Assembly: GCA_000402755.1 (NCBI GenBank)
Contig: AQSD01000001.1
Coordinates: 124,001-188,000, forward strand
From: Fidelibacterota bacterium SCGC AAA160-B08
GTDB lineage: Bacteria > Fidelibacterota > Marinisomatia > Marinisomatales > Marinisomataceae
Direction: 5' to 3'
Length of the DNA stretch: 64,000 nucleotides
The notes beneath the pieces are model-generated. The model ran no database searches. It was given only the letters and a program-made list of their open reading frames with translations, and was not told the DNA's origin. This document shows, piece after piece, positions 8,235-16,525 of this stretch. How positions within the stretch are numbered: position 1 is the first letter of the stretch; each line of letters opens with the position of its first letter. A program made the position numbers and the translations under genes.

Positions 8235-8849
8235 ATGAATGATAAAATCCCAATTTTCCCACTACCCTTAGTACTACTTCCTGGGGAGAAATTACCTTTA
8301 CATATTTTTGAAGAAAAGTATAAAAAGATGATTGAATATTGCCTAAAGAATAATAAAAAATTTGGTATTATAAATTCAAAAAATAATGATTCTCTAGTGA
8401 TTGGCTGTACGGCATCTATAGAGCAATTAGTTGGTGGAGAGAATGAAAGTAGGGAATATGATATCTTGGTATCTGGAGTAGAAAGATTTATTGTTAAGAG
8501 TTATAACACTTCAGAGTCTTATAAGCAGGCATATGTTAAAACATGGAATGATATTGATGATACTATCAATGAAGACTTATTACAAGAAGCTAATGTGTTC
8601 TTGTATGAGGTATTATTAAAACTGGGAGCATCTTCTAAAATTCCACAGATTGATATGCCAAAAAGCTCTTTTGAAATTGCTTCTATGCTAGATATCGATA
8701 AAAGAGCAAAAAAAATTCTATTGAAAAGCCAATCTGAAAATGATCGTTTAATTGTATTGAAAAGAATATTAAAGAAAGCGATTATTAAAATTGATTATGA
8801 AGACCCTGCTAGATCTGTTCATCCTAGCTATTCACAATTTGAAGCATAG
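8235..8849 (+). CDS. LON substrate-binding-domain protein
   Basis: About 204 residues homologous to the N-terminal substrate-recognition domain of Lon protease, without the AAA+ or peptidase domains. The opening IPIFPLPLVLLPGE, then LPLHIFEEKYKKMIE, is the hallmark. A C-terminal helical bundle (about 130-195) is also present. I chose the ATG at 8235 because AGGAG lies just upstream; an in-frame ATG at 8217 would add six residues that are not part of the domain. Standalone LON-domain proteins are widespread, and their function is poorly defined, possibly as adaptors for unfolded proteins. Confidence 0.85.
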   Translation: MNDKIPIFPLPLVLLPGEKLPLHIFEEKYKKMIEYCLKNNKKFGIINSKNNDSLVIGCTASIEQLVGGENESREYDILVSGVERFIVKSYNTSESYKQAYVKTWNDIDDTINEDLLQEANVFLYEVLLKLGASSKIPQIDMPKSSFEIASMLDIDKRAKKILLKSQSENDRLIVLKRILKKAIIKIDYEDPARSVHPSYSQFEA

Positions 8850-8853
8850 TTTT

Positions 8854-11800
8854 TTAATTAGCTTTCTTAGACAGTCTTTCTAAAAACATAATAAAGTCAT
8901 CAATGATTACATACGCAACTGGCACAAGTAACAATATAATACTAGTTGCAAATAAAATTCCAATCCCTAGAGATATTGCCATAGGCTTTAGGAATAGAAC
9001 TTGCGTGCTTTGATTAAATAATAATGGTACAATACCTAAGAATGTTGTCATTGAGGTTAACACTACTGGTCTGAATCTTGTACGAACTGCATCTAGCACA
9101 GCTTTTCTAGTTTCTACACCTTTCTCTTTAGCTCTATTTACAAATACAACTAAGAGAAGACTGTCATTTACTACAACACCAGATAATGCGATAACACCAA
9201 GAAGAGATAGTACTGACATAGGTTGATTAAACAATAAGTGTCCAAGGATTGCTCCTACGACTCCAAATGGAATTGCTGATAATACAATCAATGGCTTAAA
9301 GTATGATTTAAGTGGAATCGCAAGCAGTACATAAATAACAAAAATTGCTACACTAAATTTTAATAATATGTCATCTAACTGTTCGCCTTGCTCGGCTGGC
9401 TCTCCCGCTAATGCGAAATCTACTCCAGGAGTTTTATCCATAACCTTTTTGAGTTTACCCATTGGTTCTCCTTCAAATGGACCTCCGGGCCATACAATTG
9501 ATTGCAAGATCATAGAAGAAGTATTCTTCGAAACATCAACATCGGATGTTACTTCAACAACGCGCTTTCCATCAACACGAACAATCGCCGCTTTTCCTTC
9601 AACTTCTTTAATGTTAGCAACAGCATAGAGTGGAACCTTAGTCCCTTGAGCGGTGCGTATTCTCATATTTTCTAAAGTTATTAGATTCTCACGCTCGTCT
9701 TTTGGGAGTTTCAACATAACCTTAATATCATCATCTGCTCTTTGAATACGCTGCACCTCTTCACCGAAGAATGCCTGTCTTACTTGACGTGCAATATCCA
9801 TCGTAGTAATGCCATAAACTTCAGCGGAAGGTAATAGTTCAATTTGTAATTCATTTTTACCTTTGGTGTCAGTATCTGCTAAATCATAGACACCTGCAAA
9901 GCCAGAAAGTAGTACTCTTGTATCAGCGACTACTTGATTTAATTTTTCAAAACTATCTCCTGAAAATTCAAAGTGAATTGATTTACCAGCAGTAAAAACA
10001 TTAGCACTATAGTTTAAGCGCTCTACACCTGGTATAGTTCCAATACGTGAACGCATCTGATCGATAACATCGTATGCACCCGTTAATCCCCATCTACTAT
10101 CTGCAGGGGTTAGCACAATAACAACCTCTCCTAGATGTGGTGTTGATTCAGATGTGATAGCGCCTCCAGTAGGACTACTCTCAGATTCTGAATTTGCAAA
10201 ATAGTGCTGTCCAACAGTTGTTAATACATGAGAAATAATTATTTCTGGCTCAGTTGCATTCAATTCTTGTTTAAGTTTTAGAGCTTCACTTTCAATAATT
10301 TGAGTAATAGCTTGGGTTTTCTCTATTGGAGAGCCTTCTGATAATTCAAATACAATTCCAACTTCTTCAGATTCTAGAACAGGAAAAAACTGCCATTTTA
10401 CTAATCCTCCAGCAAGCAAAGATAAGGTCATAATCATAATTCCTATAAATGCTGAAATAGTGACATATCGACTAGTAATAGATTTTTTAACTAGAGGCAT
10501 CCAGAAATTATCCACAAATCCATAAAGTTTTTCTGAGCAATAATTTCTTACCACCTTTAATCTTTTACCAAAACCTACAAAACTGGTTTGGAACCATTCA
10601 CCAGCACGATATAAGTGGGCTGGTAAAATTGTCGTCGACTCGATCAATGAGAATACTAAAATTGGAATAGCGGTTAATGGGAATGTTTTCCAGATACCGC
10701 CTGTTTGTCCGGCTAGATTAAGCATGGGTGCAAATACAACAATAGTCGTTAATACTCCAAAAAAGACAGGAATTAATACTTCCATCGTACCTTTAATTGT
10801 TGAGTCCATATTATTTTCTTTGAGTTTTACGCGCCTTCTAAAAACATTTTCTCCTACAATAATGGCATCATCAACAACAATTCCCAATACTACAATAAAC
10901 ATAAATGCTGATAAAATATTCACAGTAACACCGAGTTGTGGAAGAATAATTAAAGCACCTCCAAAAGAGATTGGAATACCCATTGATACCCAGAATGCTA
11001 CCGATGGCCTTAAAAACATTGTTAAAAGAAGTAATACTAAAACCATTCCAATAGCAAAATTTCTATATAGGAGATTAATACGATCTTGGAGATATCGAGC
11101 TTGATCATACCAATAATCAATACTCACATTTGGAGGCATATCTGACTGCTTACTTTTAACATACTTTCTTAATTGGTCAGCAGCAAGGAGTACGTCTTGG
11201 TCACCAACTAAATTTGCACTAATAAACATTGCTGGAATACCATCCCATCGATAATAGCTTTCTACATCTATAAATCCATCGGTAATAGTTGCTATATCCT
11301 TGAGAAGTAATTGACTTCCATCTGACTGACCTTTAATGACTATATTTTCATACTCACTAGCATTATATGACTGTCCAACCGTTCTAATTAATAGGTCCCC
11401 ACTTTTACTTGATAACAATCCTCCTGGTAGATCGATTGACCCTGAATTAATTGCCATAGATATTTGATCAAAACTTAAGTTATACTTTTCAAGATTGTTT
11501 TCAGATACCTCTATAGTAATTTCCTTGTCTCTGTCTCCGTTTATTTCTGTAAATGAAACTTCGCTGAGCTCTTTCATTTCCTTATTTACTTGTTTGGTAA
11601 TATTTAATAGGACCCGTTCATCAACATCTCCATAAACAATAACATCCAACACTTTTTCGCTAGGTTCTAACTTACTAACAACGGGAGACTCACTATTTTG
11701 AGGAAAGGTACTTATGCCATCCATAATTGTATTGATATCATCTAGGGTAGTATCAATCTCATCGCTATCATAAACTTGTACAATAACCAATCCAGCACCC

Positions 11801-12063
11801 TCGAGTGAATATGATCTTAATTTTTTAATATTAGAAATTCCTTCAAGTCTATCTTCTATTTTTGAAGAAATCGAAGACTCCACTTCTTTTGCAGACGCTC
11901 CAGGATACGGTACACTAATTGTGATGGTTGAAAGATCTGGAATAGGAAAAAATTCAGACTTCATTGTTGGATAGGATACAAAGAATCCACCAAAAATTAA
12001 AAAAAACATAAATAGATTCGCAGGGACACTATTCTTAACGAACCAAGTAACAATACCTCTCAT
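8854..12063 (-). CDS. RND efflux transporter permease (AcrB/HAE1-type)
   Basis: A 1069-residue inner-membrane proton-driven efflux pump. TM1 is near residue 15-30, followed by a large periplasmic porter domain, TM2-7 (about 340-540), a second periplasmic region and TM8-12 at the C-terminus. The TM4 proton-relay motif VVDDAIIVGENVFRR with adjacent Asp residues is present. Length and topology match drug or metabolite exporters of the hydrophobe/amphiphile efflux group. It is the third gene of a tripartite operon: its start codon overlaps the stop of the adaptor gene by one base. Substrate cannot be read from sequence. The stop lies five bases from that of the convergent LON gene. Confidence 0.93.
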   Translation of the reverse strand: MRGIVTWFVKNSVPANLFMFFLIFGGFFVSYPTMKSEFFPIPDLSTITISVPYPGASAKEVESSISSKIEDRLEGISNIKKLRSYSLEGAGLVIVQVYDSDEIDTTLDDINTIMDGISTFPQNSESPVVSKLEPSEKVLDVIVYGDVDERVLLNITKQVNKEMKELSEVSFTEINGDRDKEITIEVSENNLEKYNLSFDQISMAINSGSIDLPGGLLSSKSGDLLIRTVGQSYNASEYENIVIKGQSDGSQLLLKDIATITDGFIDVESYYRWDGIPAMFISANLVGDQDVLLAADQLRKYVKSKQSDMPPNVSIDYWYDQARYLQDRINLLYRNFAIGMVLVLLLLTMFLRPSVAFWVSMGIPISFGGALIILPQLGVTVNILSAFMFIVVLGIVVDDAIIVGENVFRRRVKLKENNMDSTIKGTMEVLIPVFFGVLTTIVVFAPMLNLAGQTGGIWKTFPLTAIPILVFSLIESTTILPAHLYRAGEWFQTSFVGFGKRLKVVRNYCSEKLYGFVDNFWMPLVKKSITSRYVTISAFIGIMIMTLSLLAGGLVKWQFFPVLESEEVGIVFELSEGSPIEKTQAITQIIESEALKLKQELNATEPEIIISHVLTTVGQHYFANSESESSPTGGAITSESTPHLGEVVIVLTPADSRWGLTGAYDVIDQMRSRIGTIPGVERLNYSANVFTAGKSIHFEFSGDSFEKLNQVVADTRVLLSGFAGVYDLADTDTKGKNELQIELLPSAEVYGITTMDIARQVRQAFFGEEVQRIQRADDDIKVMLKLPKDERENLITLENMRIRTAQGTKVPLYAVANIKEVEGKAAIVRVDGKRVVEVTSDVDVSKNTSSMILQSIVWPGGPFEGEPMGKLKKVMDKTPGVDFALAGEPAEQGEQLDDILLKFSVAIFVIYVLLAIPLKSYFKPLIVLSAIPFGVVGAILGHLLFNQPMSVLSLLGVIALSGVVVNDSLLLVVFVNRAKEKGVETRKAVLDAVRTRFRPVVLTSMTTFLGIVPLLFNQSTQVLFLKPMAISLGIGILFATSIILLLVPVAYVIIDDFIMFLERLSKKAN

Positions 12064-13205
12064 TATTGATATCTTGGGTTGACTAGCATTCCATTAGTTA
12101 CAATACTAAGCTTGGATACAACTACTCTTTCACCCGCTTTCATCCCTTCTTTTACTAAAATATAATTTTTCATTTTAGTAACGACTTTTACTTTTCTTAT
12201 TTCTAGGGTATCATCTTGATTTAAAACCAAAAGTTCATCATTAGGAGTTAATGCAGTATTTGGTATCATAAAAATATCTTCTAACTGCTTTCCATTGATT
12301 TCTGCTTCTACAAATAAACCAATTGGTAAGATAGGCTTTGTTTCTTCGATAAAATTATTTTTGAAATTTGCGATCAACTTAATCATTCGAGTCATTGGAT
12401 CAATAACACCATCAACACGTTCTAGATTTCCAGCCCATTCTTGCATTTCACCCTTATAAAGAGATTTAATAATTACGATAGACTTTTGATCGGGGTTTAA
12501 TTTTCTGCCATCCATTGGGATATCTAGAAATTGTAAATCATTATCTTTGACAGAAAGGGTAACTTCAATTTCATTTGAAGTATACATAGATCCTACTGGT
12601 TGGCTAGGAATAATGGTGGACCCTAAATCAATATTGATATTTTGAATACGTCCTGTATATGGCGCAGTAATCTCTGTTTTATTTAGCTTTTTTTCTGCTG
12701 ATTTCACTTGAGCTTTTGCAACTTCTAATGCAGCTTTTGCTTGCTTTAACTGAGGCTTTTTAGTGGTTAAATCTTTTGCAGTACCTTCGCCAACTTGCTC
12801 CCAAGCTTCTTGAGCAATTTCTGCTTCTGCTTGTTGAACTGCAAATTGCACTTCAGCACTTGCTAACTGAAGCAGGGCATTCTTATACTGCAGCTGTAAA
12901 TCGGTATCATCAATTTTAGCTAAAATCTCTCCACTAATAACGGAAGATCCTTCAGAGAATTTTTTAGAACGATAAATAACTTCTCCGCCTACTTCAGATG
13001 TTAAGACCGTCTGAGTAATAGGAGTTGTTGTCCCAGTTGATTTTATTTTTATTTGATAATCAATAGGTGTTAAAATTTGAACATTTACATCCATAGGAGC
13101 TTTCTCTTGTACAGGTTCAGGAGATATCTGGCCTAAAATATATAGTACAGATGCAATAACCGTGGAAATACCTATAATTAGTAATGGTTTTAAATATTTA
13201 ATCAT
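12063..13205 (-). CDS. RND efflux periplasmic adaptor (HlyD/AcrA family)
   Basis: A 380-residue membrane-fusion protein. An N-terminal hydrophobic anchor (about 9-26) has no lipobox. A biotinyl-lipoyl-like half (VGGEVIYRSKKFSEGSSV) follows, then a helical hairpin rich in Ala/Gln/Lys (about 100-175), the second lipoyl half (ITAPYTGRIQNINID) and beta-barrel and membrane-proximal domains. It bridges the inner-membrane pump and the outer-membrane channel. The gene overlaps the upstream TolC-like gene by 4 nt and the downstream pump gene by one base, so the three subunits are almost certainly translated from one mRNA. Confidence 0.92.
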   Translation of the reverse strand: MIKYLKPLLIIGISTVIASVLYILGQISPEPVQEKAPMDVNVQILTPIDYQIKIKSTGTTTPITQTVLTSEVGGEVIYRSKKFSEGSSVISGEILAKIDDTDLQLQYKNALLQLASAEVQFAVQQAEAEIAQEAWEQVGEGTAKDLTTKKPQLKQAKAALEVAKAQVKSAEKKLNKTEITAPYTGRIQNINIDLGSTIIPSQPVGSMYTSNEIEVTLSVKDNDLQFLDIPMDGRKLNPDQKSIVIIKSLYKGEMQEWAGNLERVDGVIDPMTRMIKLIANFKNNFIEETKPILPIGLFVEAEINGKQLEDIFMIPNTALTPNDELLVLNQDDTLEIRKVKVVTKMKNYILVKEGMKAGERVVVSKLSIVTNGMLVNPRYQ

Positions 13206-14626
13206 CGCGTGTAAGTGAACCCTCCTCCAAGTGCCAATATTAAGTTTATTCTTTGTTCAATGCGAATCCTTTCTACGCTAGCTAACATATTTTTATTATC
13301 AAATAATGCATTATGTGCGGCTATAACTTCTTCTATGCTTGCTACTCCTTTAGAAAATTCTTCAAAGGTCGTATCATAGATAGATTTAGATAATACGATA
13401 TTGTCTTTTAAAAGCTGCAATGATAATTGTGAGCTTTTATCAAACTCTAATCCAGATTCAACTTCCTTATATGCTGTGAGTAAATTATTAACAAATTCGA
13501 GCATAGCAATTTCTTTGTTATTTTTAGCAATTTTTTTATTTGCTATTAATTTCCCAGCATTAAAAACAGGCGCAAGTAAGTTAACACCGGTACTCCAAAC
13601 ACTAAAATCGTCATTGAGTAAATCTTGGACATTACTTGATGCTCCTTTAGATCCCACTAAGCTAAAGGATGGGTATAGAGATCGCATTGCTTGCTTATCA
13701 AGTGCTTTTGATGCTAATAAGTTATATTGAGATGCAATCAAATCAGGACGCCTTTTCACAATGTCAGCTGGTAAAACAGTCGGTATGCTAGGGATAGATT
13801 GTGGAAATTCTATAGCCGTATCTAGTTCTAAATTTGGATATTCTTTTATTAGTACTTTTGCTTCACGGACAAGCGATGAGGCAATACTTTTTTTATTTTC
13901 AAAATCACTTTTAGTCAGATTCAAGACTAACTCTGATTGTTGCAGTGCTTTTAATGAAATAATTCCTTTATTATAACGACTTGTATATAAATCAAATATG
14001 ATTTTAGCATTATCATATTTTTGTTCAGCATTTTTGACCAATTGTTTGGATTCAATGATTGAGAAATAAAGCTTTGTTGCTTCAGATGTGAGAGAAAATT
14101 GATAATACGTATAATTATATTGTGCAGATAAATATTGTTGTTTTCCCGCAAGTCTTCCTTGTCTCATTTTCCCCCATAAATCAATTTCCCATTGAGTGCT
14201 TAATGATAGAGTATAATTTTCTTGGTTAAAGGTTGTTATCTCGCCACTTTCTGCTCCGAATAAATCAGTAAATATTGAAGGAAGCCCTGCTGAATTTTGT
14301 TCAGACTCTCCCGCGGAAGAACTTATTGCTATGGATGGAAACAGATTAGAAGTAGAAATAACTGATGCTTGTTTTGCAATTCTAGTATTGAGCATAGCTT
14401 GCTCTAGATTAATATTTTCATTGAGAAATTGAGATAGAAATTCATTGAGTTTTTTATCTTGAAATTCATTCCACCATATATCTGAAATATTAATTGTAGT
14501 AGGAGTTTCATTCGCCCAATTTTCTGGGATATTATCGATTCCTATGTCTTCAGGATCTATAGCTTTCTTGCTGGCACAACTAATGAGTACGAATATTAAT
14601 AATATAGAAAGACTATAATTTTTCAT
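13202..14626 (-). CDS. TolC/NodT-family outer-membrane efflux lipoprotein
   Basis: A 474-residue outer-membrane channel protein. The signal peptide ends in the lipobox LISC (Cys17), as in the OprM/NodT branch. Two repeats of long helices and beta strands follow, with the conserved VVKRRPDLIASQ-like element (present here as IVKRRPDLIASQ) at about residue 290, a reliable mark of the family. It provides the exit duct for the RND pump and adaptor encoded downstream. It sits two bases from the DUF2878-like gene upstream, implying a four-gene operon. Confidence 0.92.
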   Translation of the reverse strand: MKNYSLSILLIFVLISCASKKAIDPEDIGIDNIPENWANETPTTINISDIWWNEFQDKKLNEFLSQFLNENINLEQAMLNTRIAKQASVISTSNLFPSIAISSSAGESEQNSAGLPSIFTDLFGAESGEITTFNQENYTLSLSTQWEIDLWGKMRQGRLAGKQQYLSAQYNYTYYQFSLTSEATKLYFSIIESKQLVKNAEQKYDNAKIIFDLYTSRYNKGIISLKALQQSELVLNLTKSDFENKKSIASSLVREAKVLIKEYPNLELDTAIEFPQSIPSIPTVLPADIVKRRPDLIASQYNLLASKALDKQAMRSLYPSFSLVGSKGASSNVQDLLNDDFSVWSTGVNLLAPVFNAGKLIANKKIAKNNKEIAMLEFVNNLLTAYKEVESGLEFDKSSQLSLQLLKDNIVLSKSIYDTTFEEFSKGVASIEEVIAAHNALFDNKNMLASVERIRIEQRINLILALGGGFTYTR

Positions 14627-14628
14627 AA

Positions 14629-15165
14629 TTATTTTGCCATTAAATATTCAGATATTTTAAATAATACAATAAGACTTATAGCCCAGCTAATGCTAATGAT
14701 TGCATAGTTTATATTCCCTTCGGCAATGAAAGCAGCATTAATTTTTTCACCACCCATATAAGCTAAGGGTGCTAATAAACCATAAAATCCAATGAGCATA
14801 TATTTACCTCTTAAGCGATTCATTGCATGATTAATTTGTGCTGCAAATCCTGCCCACATACATAAGATCCATATTGGGGCTAAATGAGGGATAGATGCTA
14901 TATTGCCATTATAGGAAACAACTCCAAAAGCAGAAAAACTTGAATCCACAACTATACCCATCAAAATAGCTATAAGAATAAGTTGAATCTCTTCCTTAAG
15001 GTGGTCAGCGACAATCATAAAATGTAAATACAAAAATATAATAGTAGGTATTAATGCAAGAGCAATTACACCTTGAGCTCCACTATATGCACAACAAATC
15101 CATACTATTGAAAATCCAAAGTAGTTAATGGCGACATTCGTATGAGATAATATATATTTAATCAT
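14629..15165 (-). CDS. DUF2878-like integral membrane protein
   Basis: A 178-residue polytopic membrane protein with about five to six hydrophobic helices. It resembles the DUF2878 family, with an N-terminal NYFGFSIVW segment, an acidic HLKEEIQLI loop and GIVVDSSFSAFGVVSY. The function of this family is unknown; members are often found near lipid-modification genes. Here it is the first gene of the RND efflux operon, two bases before the TolC-like gene, so it may serve the exported substrate or the membrane environment of the pump. The family name comes from memory of the pattern and should be treated as probable. Confidence 0.65.
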   Translation of the reverse strand: MIKYILSHTNVAINYFGFSIVWICCAYSGAQGVIALALIPTIIFLYLHFMIVADHLKEEIQLILIAILMGIVVDSSFSAFGVVSYNGNIASIPHLAPIWILCMWAGFAAQINHAMNRLRGKYMLIGFYGLLAPLAYMGGEKINAAFIAEGNINYAIISISWAISLIVLFKISEYLMAK

Positions 15166-15225
15166 AGATCCTTTAGTATAGTTTTTGTTAATCCAATATG
15201 AACATGAAAAGTCATAAAAGTAACA

Positions 15226-15762
15226 CTATTTTTTATGATTAAAGTTATCCTGAATAATCTGAAATCTAAAGCTAAAGATTTTTCTCAATTGAGGTTTGAT
15301 AAATAGAGGATGTACAATACTTCTAAATGCTTCTAAGGGTAGAGCATAAGTGATTTCATCTACAATATTTATTCCACCTTCGACAGCTTCAAATGAATGT
15401 TTATGATGCCAATAGCTATAAGGCCCTTTTAATTGCTCATCCACAAAGAATTCATTCTTTTTATATGCAGTAATCATTGTTCTCCATCTTGCTGGTATTC
15501 CCATGATATTGACGGTATAATCAATAATTGCTCCTGCCTTCATTTCTACCGGCTTAGGAGTCATGATATGAAAACCCATAGCAGGCGGAGTAATTTTTTC
15601 AAGATTTTCGGGTCTAGAAAAAAAATCAAAAACAGTATCCATATCGCTTGAAACGAACTGTTCTTTTTTGAAAGTGTACACTTTAGGTTTTCTTAAAAAT
15701 GAGAGAATTAATACTAAAAAGAGCATTAATCCAGTTAATAGTATGACTTGTATAAGATCCAT
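15226..15762 (-). CDS. Membrane-anchored SRPBCC (START-like) protein
   Basis: About 178 residues with one N-terminal membrane helix (about 3-22), then a ligand-binding SRPBCC domain. The family pattern is visible as FDFFSRPENLEKITPP at the start, a GPYSYWHHKHSFE strand in the middle and an amphipathic C-terminal helix. It looks like the coenzyme Q-binding/cyclase-like subgroup annotated as cell division inhibitor SulA-like or SRPBCC; ligand unknown. I place the start at 15762, where an AAGGGGG ribosome site precedes it. A longer reading frame from 15825 would run through tRNA-Phe and is rejected. Confidence 0.8.
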   Translation of the reverse strand: MDLIQVILLTGLMLFLVLILSFLRKPKVYTFKKEQFVSSDMDTVFDFFSRPENLEKITPPAMGFHIMTPKPVEMKAGAIIDYTVNIMGIPARWRTMITAYKKNEFFVDEQLKGPYSYWHHKHSFEAVEGGINIVDEITYALPLEAFRSIVHPLFIKPQLRKIFSFRFQIIQDNFNHKK

Positions 15763-15783
15763 TTGATATCCCCCTTTGGAAAG

Positions 15784-15856
15784 TGGCTCGAGAGGGAATT
15801 GAACCCCCGACACAAGGATTTTCAATCCTCTGCTCTACCAACTGAGCTATCGAGCC
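15784..15856 (-). tRNA. tRNA-Phe (GAA)
   Basis: A 73-base cloverleaf on the minus strand. The acceptor stem is GGCTCGA/TCGAGCC, the D arm GCTCAGTTGGTAGAGC, the anticodon loop TTGAAAA with anticodon GAA, and the T arm carries GGTTCAATTCC. The discriminator is A, and CCA is not encoded. It lies between the SRPBCC gene and rdgB. Confidence 0.97.
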
Positions 15857-15882
15857 GTGTAAAAAATTTTAAAAAACTACAC

Positions 15883-15888
15883 ATTATA
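15883..15888 (-). promoter_or_regulatory. -10 box of tRNA-Phe
   Basis: TATAAT on the minus strand, 26 bases before the tRNA-Phe 5' end. No good -35 hexamer is visible at the expected distance. The box is of the classical sigma-70 type rather than the TAnnTTTG type of Bacteroidetes. Confidence 0.45.
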
Positions 15889-15928
15889 AGTTATTTAAAA
15901 AACACATAAATATTTATTAGTTTCAGAA

Positions 15929-16525
15929 ATGAAAAATATTATTATTGCTTCTTCCAATGAACACAAAATATCTGAAATTATTACAACAATTCAACCTTTT
16001 TTTGATAAGATCTATTCATTGAGTGATTTTCCTGAAATCGGGGATATAAAAGAAGACGGAACTTCTATTGTTGAAAACTCGTTTATTAAATCAAGGGTTA
16101 CATTTAATCATACTAAACTTCCATCTATGGCAGATGATACCGTATTGGAGGTTGATTGTCTTATGGGAGATCCTGGAATTTATACTGCTAGATATGCAGG
16201 TGAAAATGCTACATATGAAGAAAATATGAGTAAGCTATTAGAAAATATGAAAGGCGTTCCTTTTAATGAAAGAACAGCTAGATTTAAAACAGTAGTTACA
16301 TATGTTGATGGAGAAAATGATTTTTTTGTAGAAGGACGCTTAGAAGGTAAGATACTAGAAGAACGAGAAGGAAGCTTAGGTTTTGGTTATGACCCTATTT
16401 TTTATGCATCAAAACAAAAAATATCTTTAGGAAATATGAGTTTAAAAGAAAAAAATGAAATAAGTCATCGCGCGCTTGCAATGCATAAATTTGCAGATAA
16501 AATAAAAAAACTGATGTATGTATAA
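15929..16525 (+). CDS. rdgB: XTP/dITP diphosphatase (RdgB/HAM1)
   Basis: A 198-residue house-cleaning nucleotidase that hydrolyses dITP, XTP and ITP to the monophosphates and so keeps deaminated purines out of DNA and RNA. Family motifs are ASSNEHKISE at the N-terminus, the GDPGIYTARYAGE region, GSLGFGYDPIF and the C-terminal SHRALA. Length is normal. The last eight bases overlap the start of sprA, which therefore is probably expressed from the same transcript. Confidence 0.93.
   Translation: MKNIIIASSNEHKISEIITTIQPFFDKIYSLSDFPEIGDIKEDGTSIVENSFIKSRVTFNHTKLPSMADDTVLEVDCLMGDPGIYTARYAGENATYEENMSKLLENMKGVPFNERTARFKTVVTYVDGENDFFVEGRLEGKILEEREGSLGFGYDPIFYASKQKISLGNMSLKEKNEISHRALAMHKFADKIKKLMYV

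Noticed and set aside
15763..15825. Longer reading frame upstream of the SRPBCC gene
   Set aside because: It runs through tRNA-Phe; a good ribosome site supports the start at 15762.
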